64,000 bases of DNA, taken from Paraburkholderia sejongensis (GTDB taxonomy: Bacteria > Pseudomonadota > Gammaproteobacteria > Burkholderiales > Burkholderiaceae). A program made the translations under genes and the position numbers. Under the pieces are notes generated by a model. That model saw nothing but the letters and a program-made list of their open reading frames with translations, ran no database searches and was not told the DNA's origin. Location: assembly GCF_020880815.1 (NCBI RefSeq), contig NZ_JAJITD010000008.1:248001-312000 (forward strand). The letters are read 5' to 3'. How positions within the stretch are numbered: the stretch's first letter is position 1; each line of letters starts with the position of its first letter. Of the stretch, positions 16,095-24,315 are shown piece by piece.

Positions 16095-18065
16095 ATGATC
16101 ACTGGCTCGCAACGGGTTCAAACGACGGCTGCACCTCGACGCAGCGTGATTCATCGACCGTTGCGCGCCGCGCTCACCGCCGCGCTTGCGACCGTGTTTC
16201 CGGCTGTGGCTTCGGCGGCGCGGTCAGCCACGGTTTCAGCCGCGATTTCAGCCGCAATTTCAGCCGTACTGCTCTGCGCGACGCTTCTGCTCGCGCCGGC
16301 CGCGCACGCGGCGCACGCGATCGCCCAATACGGCGAGCCGAAATATCCGGCCGGCTTCAAACATTTCGACTACGTCAACCCCGACGCGCCGAAGGGCGGC
16401 ACGCTGGTGCTCGCGAATCCGAGCCGGCTGACCAGCTTCGACAAATTCAATCCGTTCACCCTGCGCGGCAACGCGGCGCCGGGGCTCGAACTGATGTTCG
16501 AGAGTCTCGCGGTCGGCAGCGCCGACGAAGTCGCGTCGATCTACGGGCTGCTCGCCGACGACATCGCGGTCGCGCCGGACGGTCTGTCGGTCACGTTCCG
16601 GATCAATCCGCGCGCGCGCTTTTCGAACGGCGACCCGGTCACCGCCGACGACGTCAAGTTCTCCCTCGACACGCTGAAAAGCCCGCAGGCCGCGCCGCAA
16701 TACGCGTCGATCTTCGGTGAGATCAAGCGCGCGGTGGTCGTCGATCCGCGCACCGTGCGCTTCGAGTTTCGCGAGCGCAATCGCGAGTTGCCGCTGCTCG
16801 CGGGCAGCATGCCGGTGTTCTCGCGCAAGTGGGGGCTCAAGGCCGACGGCAGCCGCATTCCGTTCGATCAACTGGCGTTCGAAAAGCCGATCGGCAGCGG
16901 CCCGTATCTGATCGAGAGCTACGACAACGGCCGCAACATCACCTTCAAACGCAATCCGGATTACTGGGGCGCCGATCTGCCGGTGCGGGTCGGCATGAAC
17001 AACTTCGATCGCATCGTCTACAAGCTGTACGCGGACGCGACCGCGCGGCTCGAGGCGTTCAAGGCCGGCGAGTACGACGTGCTGGTCGAGTACATCGCGC
17101 GCAACTGGGTGCGGCGCGACGTCGGCAAGAAGTTCGACAGCGGCGAGCTGATCAAGCGCGTATTCCCGCAGCACAACGGCACCGGGATGCAGGGCTTCAT
17201 CCTGAACGCGCGCCGGCCGCTGTTCCAGGACGTGCGCGTGCGCAAGGCGCTCGATCTCGCGCTCGACTTTCAATGGCTGAACCGGCAGCTGTTCTACAGC
17301 CAGTACACCCGCATCGACAGCTATTTCGCCAATACCGAATGGCAGGCGAAAGGGCTGCCGTCTGCCGGCGAGCTCGCGCTGCTGGAGCCGTGGCGCGACC
17401 AGCTCGACCCGGCCGTGTTCGGGCCGCTGCCGAAGCAGCCGGACACCGATCCGCCCGGCTCGCTGCGCGCCAATCTGCTGCAGGCCCGCGATCTGCTGCA
17501 ACAGGCCGGCTGGACCTATCGCGACGGCGCGCTGCGCAACGCGCGAGGCGAGCCGTTCCGCTTCGAGATTCTCGACGACTCCGGTTCGGCCGCGTCGATG
17601 GAGCCGATCATCGCGACCTTCACGCGCAACCTGCAAAAGCTCGGCATCACCGCGACGTTCCGGGTCGCCGACTACGCGGTCTATCAGAAGCGCCTCGACG
17701 CGTTCGACTTCGACGTGACGACGATCCGCATGCCGGACGTGCAGGTGCCCGGTCAGGAGCAGATCAACCGCTTCGGCAGCAAGGCCGCGGATACGCCTGG
17801 TTCGGATAACGCGATCGGCGTGAAGTCGCCGGTGGTCGATGCGGTGCTCGACGCGCTCGTGCACGCGCAAACCCGCGAGCAGCTGACCGACGCCGCGCAC
17901 GCGCTCGACCGTCTGCTGATGCATGGCTACTATGTGGTGCCGCACTGGTACAGCGGCACGCACCGGGTCGCGTTCAGGCGCGGGCTCGCGTGGCCGAAAA
18001 CCTTGCCGCTGTACTATGGCGCGGAAGGCTGGATCACGTCGATGTGGTGGCACGAAGATCGCTGA
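16095..18065 (+). CDS. yejA: Periplasmic oligopeptide/microcin C-type substrate-binding protein
   Basis: A 656-residue class C solute-binding protein (SBP family 5). The opening HAIAQYGEPKYPAGFKHFDY and VNPDAPKGGTL are characteristic of YejA, the binding subunit of the YejABEF importer, which takes up peptides including microcin C in E. coli. The N-terminus is unusually long: about 75 residues before the mature start at AHA, expanded by a VSAAISAAISA repeat. Later in-frame starts could shorten it, but ATG 16095 is the first of the frame and no downstream codon has a better ribosome site. A -10-like TAGAAT lies at 16051. yejB follows after 86 bases. Confidence 0.9.
   Translation: MITGSQRVQTTAAPRRSVIHRPLRAALTAALATVFPAVASAARSATVSAAISAAISAVLLCATLLLAPAAHAAHAIAQYGEPKYPAGFKHFDYVNPDAPKGGTLVLANPSRLTSFDKFNPFTLRGNAAPGLELMFESLAVGSADEVASIYGLLADDIAVAPDGLSVTFRINPRARFSNGDPVTADDVKFSLDTLKSPQAAPQYASIFGEIKRAVVVDPRTVRFEFRERNRELPLLAGSMPVFSRKWGLKADGSRIPFDQLAFEKPIGSGPYLIESYDNGRNITFKRNPDYWGADLPVRVGMNNFDRIVYKLYADATARLEAFKAGEYDVLVEYIARNWVRRDVGKKFDSGELIKRVFPQHNGTGMQGFILNARRPLFQDVRVRKALDLALDFQWLNRQLFYSQYTRIDSYFANTEWQAKGLPSAGELALLEPWRDQLDPAVFGPLPKQPDTDPPGSLRANLLQARDLLQQAGWTYRDGALRNARGEPFRFEILDDSGSAASMEPIIATFTRNLQKLGITATFRVADYAVYQKRLDAFDFDVTTIRMPDVQVPGQEQINRFGSKAADTPGSDNAIGVKSPVVDAVLDALVHAQTREQLTDAAHALDRLLMHGYYVVPHWYSGTHRVAFRRGLAWPKTLPLYYGAEGWITSMWWHEDR
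16234..16266 (+). repeat. 12-bp tandem repeat inside the yejA signal region
   Basis: TTTCAGCCG occurs at 16234, 16246 and 16258, a 12-base period in frame. It encodes V/I-S-A-A units in the hydrophobic part of the YejA leader, apparently a slippage-type expansion. Confidence 0.8.
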
Positions 18066-18151
18066 TTCAGCGGCCGCCGTCGTCCACCGTCTCGCTCATA
18101 CGTCGCTCACAGGTCGCTCACACCAACGCCTTCGCACCGGAACTACCGCTT

Positions 18152-19189
18152 ATGTGGAGCTACATCCTCAAACGCCTGCTGCTGATGATCCCGACGCTGA
18201 TCGGCGTGCTGACGCTGACCTTCGTCGTGATCCAGTTCGTGCCGGGCGGCCCCGTCGAGCAGATGCAGCACGAGCTGCGCAAGGGCGCGGAGGGCGCGTC
18301 GCCGTTCGGGCTGCGCACGCATAGCGGGGTCGACGCGCAGCAGCTCGCGCAACTGAAGCAGTTGTACGGCTTCGACAAGCCGCCGCTCGAACGCTATGGG
18401 CTGATGCTCAAACGTTTTGCGACCTTCGATCTTGGCCAGAGCTATTTCCGCCATCAAAGCGTGTGGTCGCTGATCGTCTCGAAGCTGCCGGTGTCGATCA
18501 GCATCGGCTTATGGACGTTCTTTCTCACCTATCTGATATCGGTGCCGCTCGGCATCGCGAAGGCGGTGCGCAACGGTTCGAACTTCGATCTCGCGACCAG
18601 CCTGATCGTGCTGATCGGCTACGCGATTCCGGGCTTCGTGCTCGGCGTGCTGCTGCTGGTGCTGTTCGGCGGCGGCACCTTCCTGCAACTGTTTCCGCTG
18701 CGCAATCTCACGTCGGATAACTGGGACCAGTTGAGCGTGATCGGCAAGGTGCTCGACTATCTGTGGCACATCACGCTGCCGGTCACCGCGTCGGTGATCG
18801 GCAGCTTCGCGGTCGTCACGATGCTGACGAAGAACGCGTTTCTCGACGAGATCCGCAAGCAGTACGTGCTGACCGCGCGCGCGAAGGGCTTGTCGGAAAA
18901 GCGCGTGCTGTGGAAGCACGTGTTTCGCAATGCGCTGCTGCCGCTGATCGTCGGCTTTCCGGCCGCCTTCATCGGCGCGTTTTTCACCGGCAGTCTGCTG
19001 ATCGAAACACTGTTTTCGCTCGATGGGCTCGGGCTGCTGTCGTATGAGTCGGTGATGCGGCGCGACTATCCGGTCGTGCTCGGCACGCTGCATGTGTTCA
19101 CGCTGATCGGCCTCGTCACCAAGCTGATCTCCGACCTGTGCTACGTGTGGGTCGATCCCCGCATCCAATTCGAACAGCTGGAGCGCTGA
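18152..19189 (+). CDS. yejB: Peptide ABC transporter permease
   Basis: A 345-residue inner-membrane permease of the DppB/OppB class. It begins MWSYILKRLLLMIPTLIGVL, a typical first helix, and has the cytoplasmic EAA-like loop around KQYVLTARAKGLSEKRVLWK, then RNALLPLIVGFPAAF. The frame is open upstream into yejA's end, but ATG 18152 places the first helix at the N-terminus and fits the family length (E. coli YejB is about 364). Its stop overlaps the yejE start. With YejE it forms the translocation path of the peptide importer. Confidence 0.93.
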   Translation: MWSYILKRLLLMIPTLIGVLTLTFVVIQFVPGGPVEQMQHELRKGAEGASPFGLRTHSGVDAQQLAQLKQLYGFDKPPLERYGLMLKRFATFDLGQSYFRHQSVWSLIVSKLPVSISIGLWTFFLTYLISVPLGIAKAVRNGSNFDLATSLIVLIGYAIPGFVLGVLLLVLFGGGTFLQLFPLRNLTSDNWDQLSVIGKVLDYLWHITLPVTASVIGSFAVVTMLTKNAFLDEIRKQYVLTARAKGLSEKRVLWKHVFRNALLPLIVGFPAAFIGAFFTGSLLIETLFSLDGLGLLSYESVMRRDYPVVLGTLHVFTLIGLVTKLISDLCYVWVDPRIQFEQLER

Positions 19190-20295
19190 TGAATCGAGCC
19201 CGCCTTTCCGCCGACGCGGCAGCGCGCACCGAACCCGCGCGCGCCTTGCAGTCGCCGACGCCCGCGCGCCGCGTCTGGCAGCGGTTTCGCCAGCAGCGTC
19301 TGGGCTACTGGAGCCTGATCATCTTCGTGGTCGCGTTCGCGGCGAGCCTCGCGGCGCCGCTGTGGTCGAACGACAAGCCGCTGGTGGTGCGCTACGACGG
19401 CCACCTGTATTTCCCATTGTTCAAGAACTATGCGGAGACCACCTTCGGCGGCGACTTCCCGACCCCGGCCGATTATCTCGATCCGTATCTCAAGCATCGT
19501 TTCGATGCGCCGGGCAATTTCGCGCTGTATCCGCCGAACCGCTATTACTACGACACGCTGAACTACTTCTCGAAGGCGCCGAACCCGGCGCCGCCGTCGC
19601 GCCAGAACTGGCTCGGCACCGACGACCGCGGCCGGGACCTGTTCGCGCGGCTGCTGTACGGGTTTCGGGTGTCGGTCGAATTCGGTCTGGTGCTGACGCT
19701 GATCGGCACGGTGCTCGGCATCGCGGCCGGCGCCGTGCAAGGTTACTTCGGAGGGCGAACCGATATCGTCGGGCAGCGGCTGATCGAAATCTGGGCCGCG
19801 ATGCCGGAGCTGTATCTGCTGATCATCTTCTCGGCGATCTTCGAGCCCGGTTTCATTCTGCTGATCGTGCTGCTGTCGCTGTTCGGCTGGATCGGCCTGT
19901 CCGATTACGTGCGCGCGGAGTTCCTGCGCAATCGCCAGCAGGACTATGTGCGGGCGGCGCGCGCGATGGGGCTGTCGAACTGGCAGATCATGTGGCGCCA
20001 TGTGCTGCCCAACAGCCTGACGCCGGTCATCACGTTCCTGCCGTTCCGGATGAGCGGCTCGATTCTCGCGCTGACCAGCCTCGACTTTCTCGGCCTCGGC
20101 GTCCCGTCGCCGACCCCGAGCCTGGGCGAACTGCTCGCGCAGGGCAAGGCGAATCTCGACGCGTGGTGGATTTCGATGTCGACGTTCGGCGTGCTGGTCG
20201 CGATGCTGCTGCTCCTGACCTTCATGGGCGACGCGCTGCGCAATGCGCTCGATACGCGGATCTCCGATGCGATGCGCGCGGGAGGCAATCAATGA
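19189..20295 (+). CDS. yejE: Peptide ABC transporter permease
   Basis: A 368-residue permease of the DppC class. The periplasmic insert containing FGGDFPTPADYLDPYL and the phrase NYFSKAPNPAPPSRQNWLGT, ending with TDDRGRDLFARLLYG, are diagnostic of YejE. The EAA loop reads YVRAARAMGLSNWQIMWRH. The start ATG 19189 overlaps the yejB stop by one base and its own stop overlaps yejF (ATGA), so the operon is tightly coupled. About 35 N-terminal residues are low-complexity and cytoplasmic. Confidence 0.94.
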   Translation: MNRARLSADAAARTEPARALQSPTPARRVWQRFRQQRLGYWSLIIFVVAFAASLAAPLWSNDKPLVVRYDGHLYFPLFKNYAETTFGGDFPTPADYLDPYLKHRFDAPGNFALYPPNRYYYDTLNYFSKAPNPAPPSRQNWLGTDDRGRDLFARLLYGFRVSVEFGLVLTLIGTVLGIAAGAVQGYFGGRTDIVGQRLIEIWAAMPELYLLIIFSAIFEPGFILLIVLLSLFGWIGLSDYVRAEFLRNRQQDYVRAARAMGLSNWQIMWRHVLPNSLTPVITFLPFRMSGSILALTSLDFLGLGVPSPTPSLGELLAQGKANLDAWWISMSTFGVLVAMLLLLTFMGDALRNALDTRISDAMRAGGNQ

Positions 20296-21923
20296 GCGCG
20301 CAGCCGCATGTGAAGCCGCCGCGCACGGACGCGCCGCTACTCGAACTCGATCATCTGCGCGTCACGTTCGGCGACACGGTTGCGGTCAACGACGTGTCGC
20401 TGGCGATCGCGCGCGGCGAACGGGTCGCGCTGGTCGGCGAATCGGGCTCGGGCAAGAGCGTGACCGCGCTGTCGGTGCTGCGCCTGCTGGCCGACGCCGA
20501 GGTGAGCGGCGCGATCCGCTTCGCCGGCGAAGATCTGCTCGCGAAGAGCGAACGGCAGATGCGCGGGCTGCGCGGCTCGGACATCGCGATGATCTTCCAG
20601 GAGCCGATGACCGCGCTCAACCCGCTGTATACGATCGGCGACCAGATCGCTGAGACGATCGTCACGCACGACGGCGTCAGCGCGCTGGAAGCGGCGAAGC
20701 GCGCGGTCGAGCTGCTCGCGCGCACCGGCATTACCGAGCCGGGCAAGCGCGTGAACAGCTATCCGCATCAGCTGTCGGGCGGCCAGCGCCAGCGCGCGAT
20801 GATCGCGATGGCGCTCGCGTGCCGGCCGCGGCTGCTGCTGGCCGACGAGCCGACCACCGCGCTCGACGTGACGATCCGCGCGCAGATCGTCGAACTGTTG
20901 CTGGAGCTGCAACGCGACGAAGCGCAAAAACGCGGGATGGCGGTGCTGCTGATCACCCACGACCTGAATCTGGTGCGCCACTTCGCGCAGCGCGTCGCGG
21001 TGATGGAGCGGGGCGTGCTGGTTGAGACCGGGCCGGTCGAACAGGTGTTCGAGTCCCCGCAGCATCCGTACACGCAGCGCCTGCTGGCGAGCCGGCCGCA
21101 GCGCGCGGTCGTGCCGGTGCTGCCGATCGCGCCGGTGCTGCTCGAAGCGCGCGACGTGTCGGTCGACTTCAAAACGAAGCTGCCGGGCCTGCGCGGCTGG
21201 TTCGAGTCGGGACGCTTTCGCGCGGTCGACGCGGCCAGCGTGTCGGTGCGCCAGGGCGAGACGCTCGGGATTGTCGGCGAATCGGGCTCGGGCAAGTCGA
21301 CGCTCGCGATGGCGCTGCTCGGCCTGCAACGCACCGCGCACGGGGAGATCGAGTTTCAGGGCAGGGCGCTCGGCAGCTACCGCGGTGCCGCGAAGACCGC
21401 GTTGCGCTCGAATATGCAGGTGGTCTTTCAGGATCCGTTCAGTTCGCTTTCGCCGCGCCAGACGATCGAGCGGATCGTCGGCGAGGGGCTGGCGCTGCAT
21501 CGGCCGCAAATGACCGCGCAAGCTCGCCGCGACAAGGTGGTCGCGGTGCTGCGCGAAGTCGGCATCGACCGCACCGCGCTGTATCGCTATCCGCACGAGT
21601 TTTCGGGCGGCCAGCGCCAGCGGATCGCGATCGCCCGCGCGCTGGTGCTGGAACCGAGCGTACTGATTCTCGACGAACCGACCAGCGCGCTCGACGTCTC
21701 GATCCAGCAGCAGGTGCTCAAACTGTTGAGCGGTTTGCAGCACAAATACAACCTCGGCTTCGTATTTATCAGCCACGACCTCGAAGTGATCGGGGCAATG
21801 GCGCACCGGGTCGTGGTGATGCAAAACGGATCGATTGTCGAAGCCGGCGAGGTCGAGCGAATTTTTGCGACGCCGTCGCATCCTTACACGCGAAAGCTGC
21901 TGAAAGCAGCGCTTGATCGTTGA
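20292..21923 (+). CDS. yejF: Peptide ABC transporter, tandem ATP-binding protein
   Basis: A 543-residue protein with two complete ABC domains. Domain 1 (about 15-265) has GESGSGKSVT, LSGGQRQRAMIAMAL and LLADEPTTALD. Domain 2 (about 285-540) has GESGSGKSTLAMA, FSGGQRQRIAIARAL and LILDEPTSALD. Each ends with the HPYT(Q/R)(R/K)LL motif of Opp/Dpp ATPases. The fused double ATPase is the form known for YejF. The start ATG 20292 overlaps the yejE stop and has GGAGG nearby. No terminator is obvious directly after it; the next gene has its own promoter. Confidence 0.95.
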   Translation: MSAQPHVKPPRTDAPLLELDHLRVTFGDTVAVNDVSLAIARGERVALVGESGSGKSVTALSVLRLLADAEVSGAIRFAGEDLLAKSERQMRGLRGSDIAMIFQEPMTALNPLYTIGDQIAETIVTHDGVSALEAAKRAVELLARTGITEPGKRVNSYPHQLSGGQRQRAMIAMALACRPRLLLADEPTTALDVTIRAQIVELLLELQRDEAQKRGMAVLLITHDLNLVRHFAQRVAVMERGVLVETGPVEQVFESPQHPYTQRLLASRPQRAVVPVLPIAPVLLEARDVSVDFKTKLPGLRGWFESGRFRAVDAASVSVRQGETLGIVGESGSGKSTLAMALLGLQRTAHGEIEFQGRALGSYRGAAKTALRSNMQVVFQDPFSSLSPRQTIERIVGEGLALHRPQMTAQARRDKVVAVLREVGIDRTALYRYPHEFSGGQRQRIAIARALVLEPSVLILDEPTSALDVSIQQQVLKLLSGLQHKYNLGFVFISHDLEVIGAMAHRVVVMQNGSIVEAGEVERIFATPSHPYTRKLLKAALDR

Positions 21924-21978
21924 TTTTTCACTCGTTTAACAATTGCGTGCGTATCTCGATTGATTTTTTCTATTTGTT

Positions 21979-22007
21979 TTGACACACAAATACTTACTGA
22001 TTAGTAT
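21979..22007 (+). promoter_or_regulatory. Near-canonical sigma70 promoter of the NlpC/P60 gene
   Basis: Perfect -35 TTGACA (21979-21984), 17-base spacer, -10 TAGTAT (22002-22007). The start of transcription would be about 22014, some 47 bases before the ATG. It lies in a short AT-rich gap. Confidence 0.65.
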
Positions 22008-22060
22008 CGACCAAACTTTTTTCCCTAGCCCCCTGATTTTTTGGCAAAAACTTCCGACCA

Positions 22061-22726
22061 ATGCAGCACAGAAATCTAACCCAGGCTTGCACGCGCGTCG
22101 TCGCCGGGATGTTCATTGGCGTCTTGATGGCAGCAACTCCCGGCGCATTCGCCGACGAAGTCAGCAGTTTCAATCAGAATGCCTCCTATTCGACCAGCTC
22201 CGGGTCGAATTCCCTGTCCCTCTCCACTGCCCAAACCCCCGCTGCCGACAGCAATAGCGGCGGCGCGAAGTCGTTCTTTTCCGGCATGGCCGGCAAAGCG
22301 GGCGACGTCGTGGTCGGCGCGCTGAACATGATCGGCGTGCGCTACCGCTGGGGCGGCAATACGCCGGATTCGGGGCTCGATTGCAGCGGCTTCGTGCGCT
22401 ACGTGTTCCAGGACACGCTCGGCCTCGCGCTGCCGCGCCGCGCCGAGGAGATGAGCCGGGTGGGCGAGAAGGTGCGTGTAAGCGACCTGAAGCCGGGCGA
22501 TCTGGTGTTCTTCAATACGATGCGACGCACGTTCTCGCACGTCGGCATCTATATCGGCGACAACAAGTTCGTGCACTCGCCGTCCACCGGCAGCACGATC
22601 CGCGTCGACGACATGGATGACGGCTACTGGGAAAAGCGCTTCACCGGCGCGCGCCGGATCGAGACCTCGTATCAGGGCGACGATCTGCGCCAGCGCGTGA
22701 ACGCGACGCTCGGCGGCAACAACTGA
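22061..22726 (+). CDS. NlpC/P60-family (C40) cell-wall hydrolase, exported
   Basis: A 221-residue protein. The signal peptide runs to about residue 31 (VLMAATPGAFA), then comes a Ser/Asn-rich linker, then a C40 peptidase domain with Cys in LDCSGFVRYVF, catalytic His in FSHVGIYIGDNKFVHSP and a downstream polar residue. This is the usual size for murein DL-endopeptidases related to Spr/MepS. Unlike MepS it has no clear lipobox in the leader. Preceded by its own promoter and followed by a strong bidirectional terminator, so it is a single-gene unit and not part of the yej operon. Confidence 0.9.
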   Translation: MQHRNLTQACTRVVAGMFIGVLMAATPGAFADEVSSFNQNASYSTSSGSNSLSLSTAQTPAADSNSGGAKSFFSGMAGKAGDVVVGALNMIGVRYRWGGNTPDSGLDCSGFVRYVFQDTLGLALPRRAEEMSRVGEKVRVSDLKPGDLVFFNTMRRTFSHVGIYIGDNKFVHSPSTGSTIRVDDMDDGYWEKRFTGARRIETSYQGDDLRQRVNATLGGNN

Positions 22727-22762
22727 TTCCAGCCTGAGTTTGGCAAAATAATCTGGCGAAAT

Positions 22763-22795
22763 AAAAAAGCCTGCTTCATCGAAGCAGGCTTTTTT
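22763..22795. terminator. Bidirectional rho-independent terminator
   Basis: Stem GCCTGCTTC / GAAGCAGGC (22769-22777 / 22781-22789) with a 3-base loop, flanked by A6 on the left and T6 on the right. It can end both the NlpC/P60 gene (+) and the convergent patatin gene (-). Confidence 0.9.
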
Positions 22796-22876
22796 GCGTT
22801 TTGGGGCGCCGATGTTTTTGCCGCCGCGGCTGGCGCTGGAATCGCGCCCAGCCCTGCGACGCACCGATTCGCGCCG

Positions 22877-24007
22877 TCAGCCGGCCATCCGCCGGGCCGC
22901 GAGCTTGCGCTGCAACTCCGGCATCATCTTCGCGACCGCTTCCTCGCCGGCGAGAATCGCCGCGTTGCGCTGCGAGAAGTCGCTGCCGCTCATCGCCGCC
23001 AGATTCGGCCGGATTACGACGTCCGCATACTTGTCGAGTTCGTAGGCCTTGATTGACTGGCCCATGATCGTAAAGGTCTGCATCAGCACGTCGAACGAGC
23101 TGCTGATCACGCCGGTCTCCGGGCGCTGCGAGATATCGACCGCGATCACGAAGTCCGCGCCCATCTTGCGCGCGAACGACGCCGGCACCGGACTCACGAG
23201 GCCGCCATCCACGTATTCATGACCGCCGATCTTCACCGGCTCGAAAATCGACGGCACGCTGCACGACGCGCGCACCGCAATGCCGGTATCGCCGCGCTGG
23301 AACAGGATCGGCTGACCGGTCTGCAGATCGGTCGCGACTACCCCGAGCGGCCGCGCCATCTTCTCGATCGGGCGGTTGTTCAGCGTCGTGTTCAGGTACT
23401 TCTGCAGCGCCACGCCTTGCAGGAAGCCGCGGGTGCGAAACGGCATCGCCCAGTCGCTGATCGACGCTTCATCCATCGACAGCGCGAGCTTGTTCAGCGC
23501 GAAGCCGTTCATGCCCGACGCGTACAGCGCACCGACCACGGAACCGGCGCTGGTGCCGGCGACCAGATCGATCTGGATGTTGCGCGCCTCGAGCGCCTTG
23601 ATCACGCCGATGTGCGCGAAGCCGCGCGCGGCGCCGCCGCCCAGCGCGAGCGCGACCCGCACGGGTTTTTGCTGCGCTTTGTCGGCCGGCGGCGCGGTGG
23701 GCGTGGCGGTGATCGGCGCGCCGTCGAGCTTGCCGCCGGTCGTGGTGCAGGCGGCGAGCAGCGCGGACGCGGCTGCCAGCGAGAAGTGGCGACGGCTCAA
23801 ACGGCGCGGCGCGTGGCAGAGCGATTCGGGGGACGAAGCGGGCGAGGACGGGGATGACGGTTTCAACGATTTCTCCAGCAACGGCGCGGGCGACGCAGTC
23901 GGCGTCGCGCGTGCCGCGGTCAGGCTGAGGTAAGACGGAACGAAGCGCCGGGGAGCGGCGTCCCGTCGAAATGCGACCGGGGCCCACCTGCAGCGCGCGC
24001 ACATCAT
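22877..24007 (-). CDS. Patatin-like phospholipase, predicted lipoprotein
   Basis: Patatin domain with oxyanion loop GGGAARGFAHIG, nucleophile elbow GTSAGS and catalytic Asp in YVDGGLVSPVP, as in the RssA/NTE family of serine acyl hydrolases. The outermost ATG (24007) would give 376 residues with about 70 residues of Ser/Pro-rich sequence that does not look like part of a secreted protein. An in-frame TTG at 23800 would start directly at LSRRHFSLAAASALLAAC, a leader with a twin-arginine-like SRRxF motif and a good lipobox. I regard the shorter form as more likely but no ribosome site settles it. Catalytic domain identity is firm; the substrate is unknown. Confidence 0.85.
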   Translation of the reverse strand: MMCARCRWAPVAFRRDAAPRRFVPSYLSLTAARATPTASPAPLLEKSLKPSSPSSPASSPESLCHAPRRLSRRHFSLAAASALLAACTTTGGKLDGAPITATPTAPPADKAQQKPVRVALALGGGAARGFAHIGVIKALEARNIQIDLVAGTSAGSVVGALYASGMNGFALNKLALSMDEASISDWAMPFRTRGFLQGVALQKYLNTTLNNRPIEKMARPLGVVATDLQTGQPILFQRGDTGIAVRASCSVPSIFEPVKIGGHEYVDGGLVSPVPASFARKMGADFVIAVDISQRPETGVISSSFDVLMQTFTIMGQSIKAYELDKYADVVIRPNLAAMSGSDFSQRNAAILAGEEAVAKMMPELQRKLAARRMAG

Positions 24008-24315
24008 AAAGCAAAGGATCGGCTCGCACGGGGCACTGTAATGAAACGTTGCAGAGGAAGTATTCGGAACTGGCGGACGGGCTTTTCGGAACGGCGTGCG
24101 GGTTCGCCAGGCTGTCTGCCTCCATGCCGTTTGCCGCGCCTGTCAGGCCCTGCCGGCAAGGGCGGCAAGCCGCGTGCGGCAGGTATAATTCGACCCTTGC
24201 ACCTATTTCCCTCGTGTCCGTGCGCGACCTCGCGCGCAGCATGGGCACGCTTCGCTGCCGCGCTTGCGCGAACCCATTCGCCCGGGCGCCGGCGCCTGTT
24301 CTCCGAGTAACGCTA
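24008..24315. other. Divergent gap between the patatin gene and gltX
   Basis: No gene. It contains an inverted repeat CCTGCCG (24149-24155) / CGGCAGG (24177-24183) and, directly after it, a perfect -10 TATAAT. Only the -10 supports a promoter. Confidence 0.5.
24184..24189 (+). promoter_or_regulatory. Possible -10 element for gltX
   Basis: Perfect TATAAT 127 bases before the gltX ATG. No -35 close to TTGACA lies at 16-18 bases spacing, so this may be activator-dependent or chance. Confidence 0.3.

Noticed and set aside
21924..22726. NlpC/P60 gene as a fifth gene of the yej operon
   Set aside because: It has a near-canonical promoter of its own at 21979-22007 and a different function.
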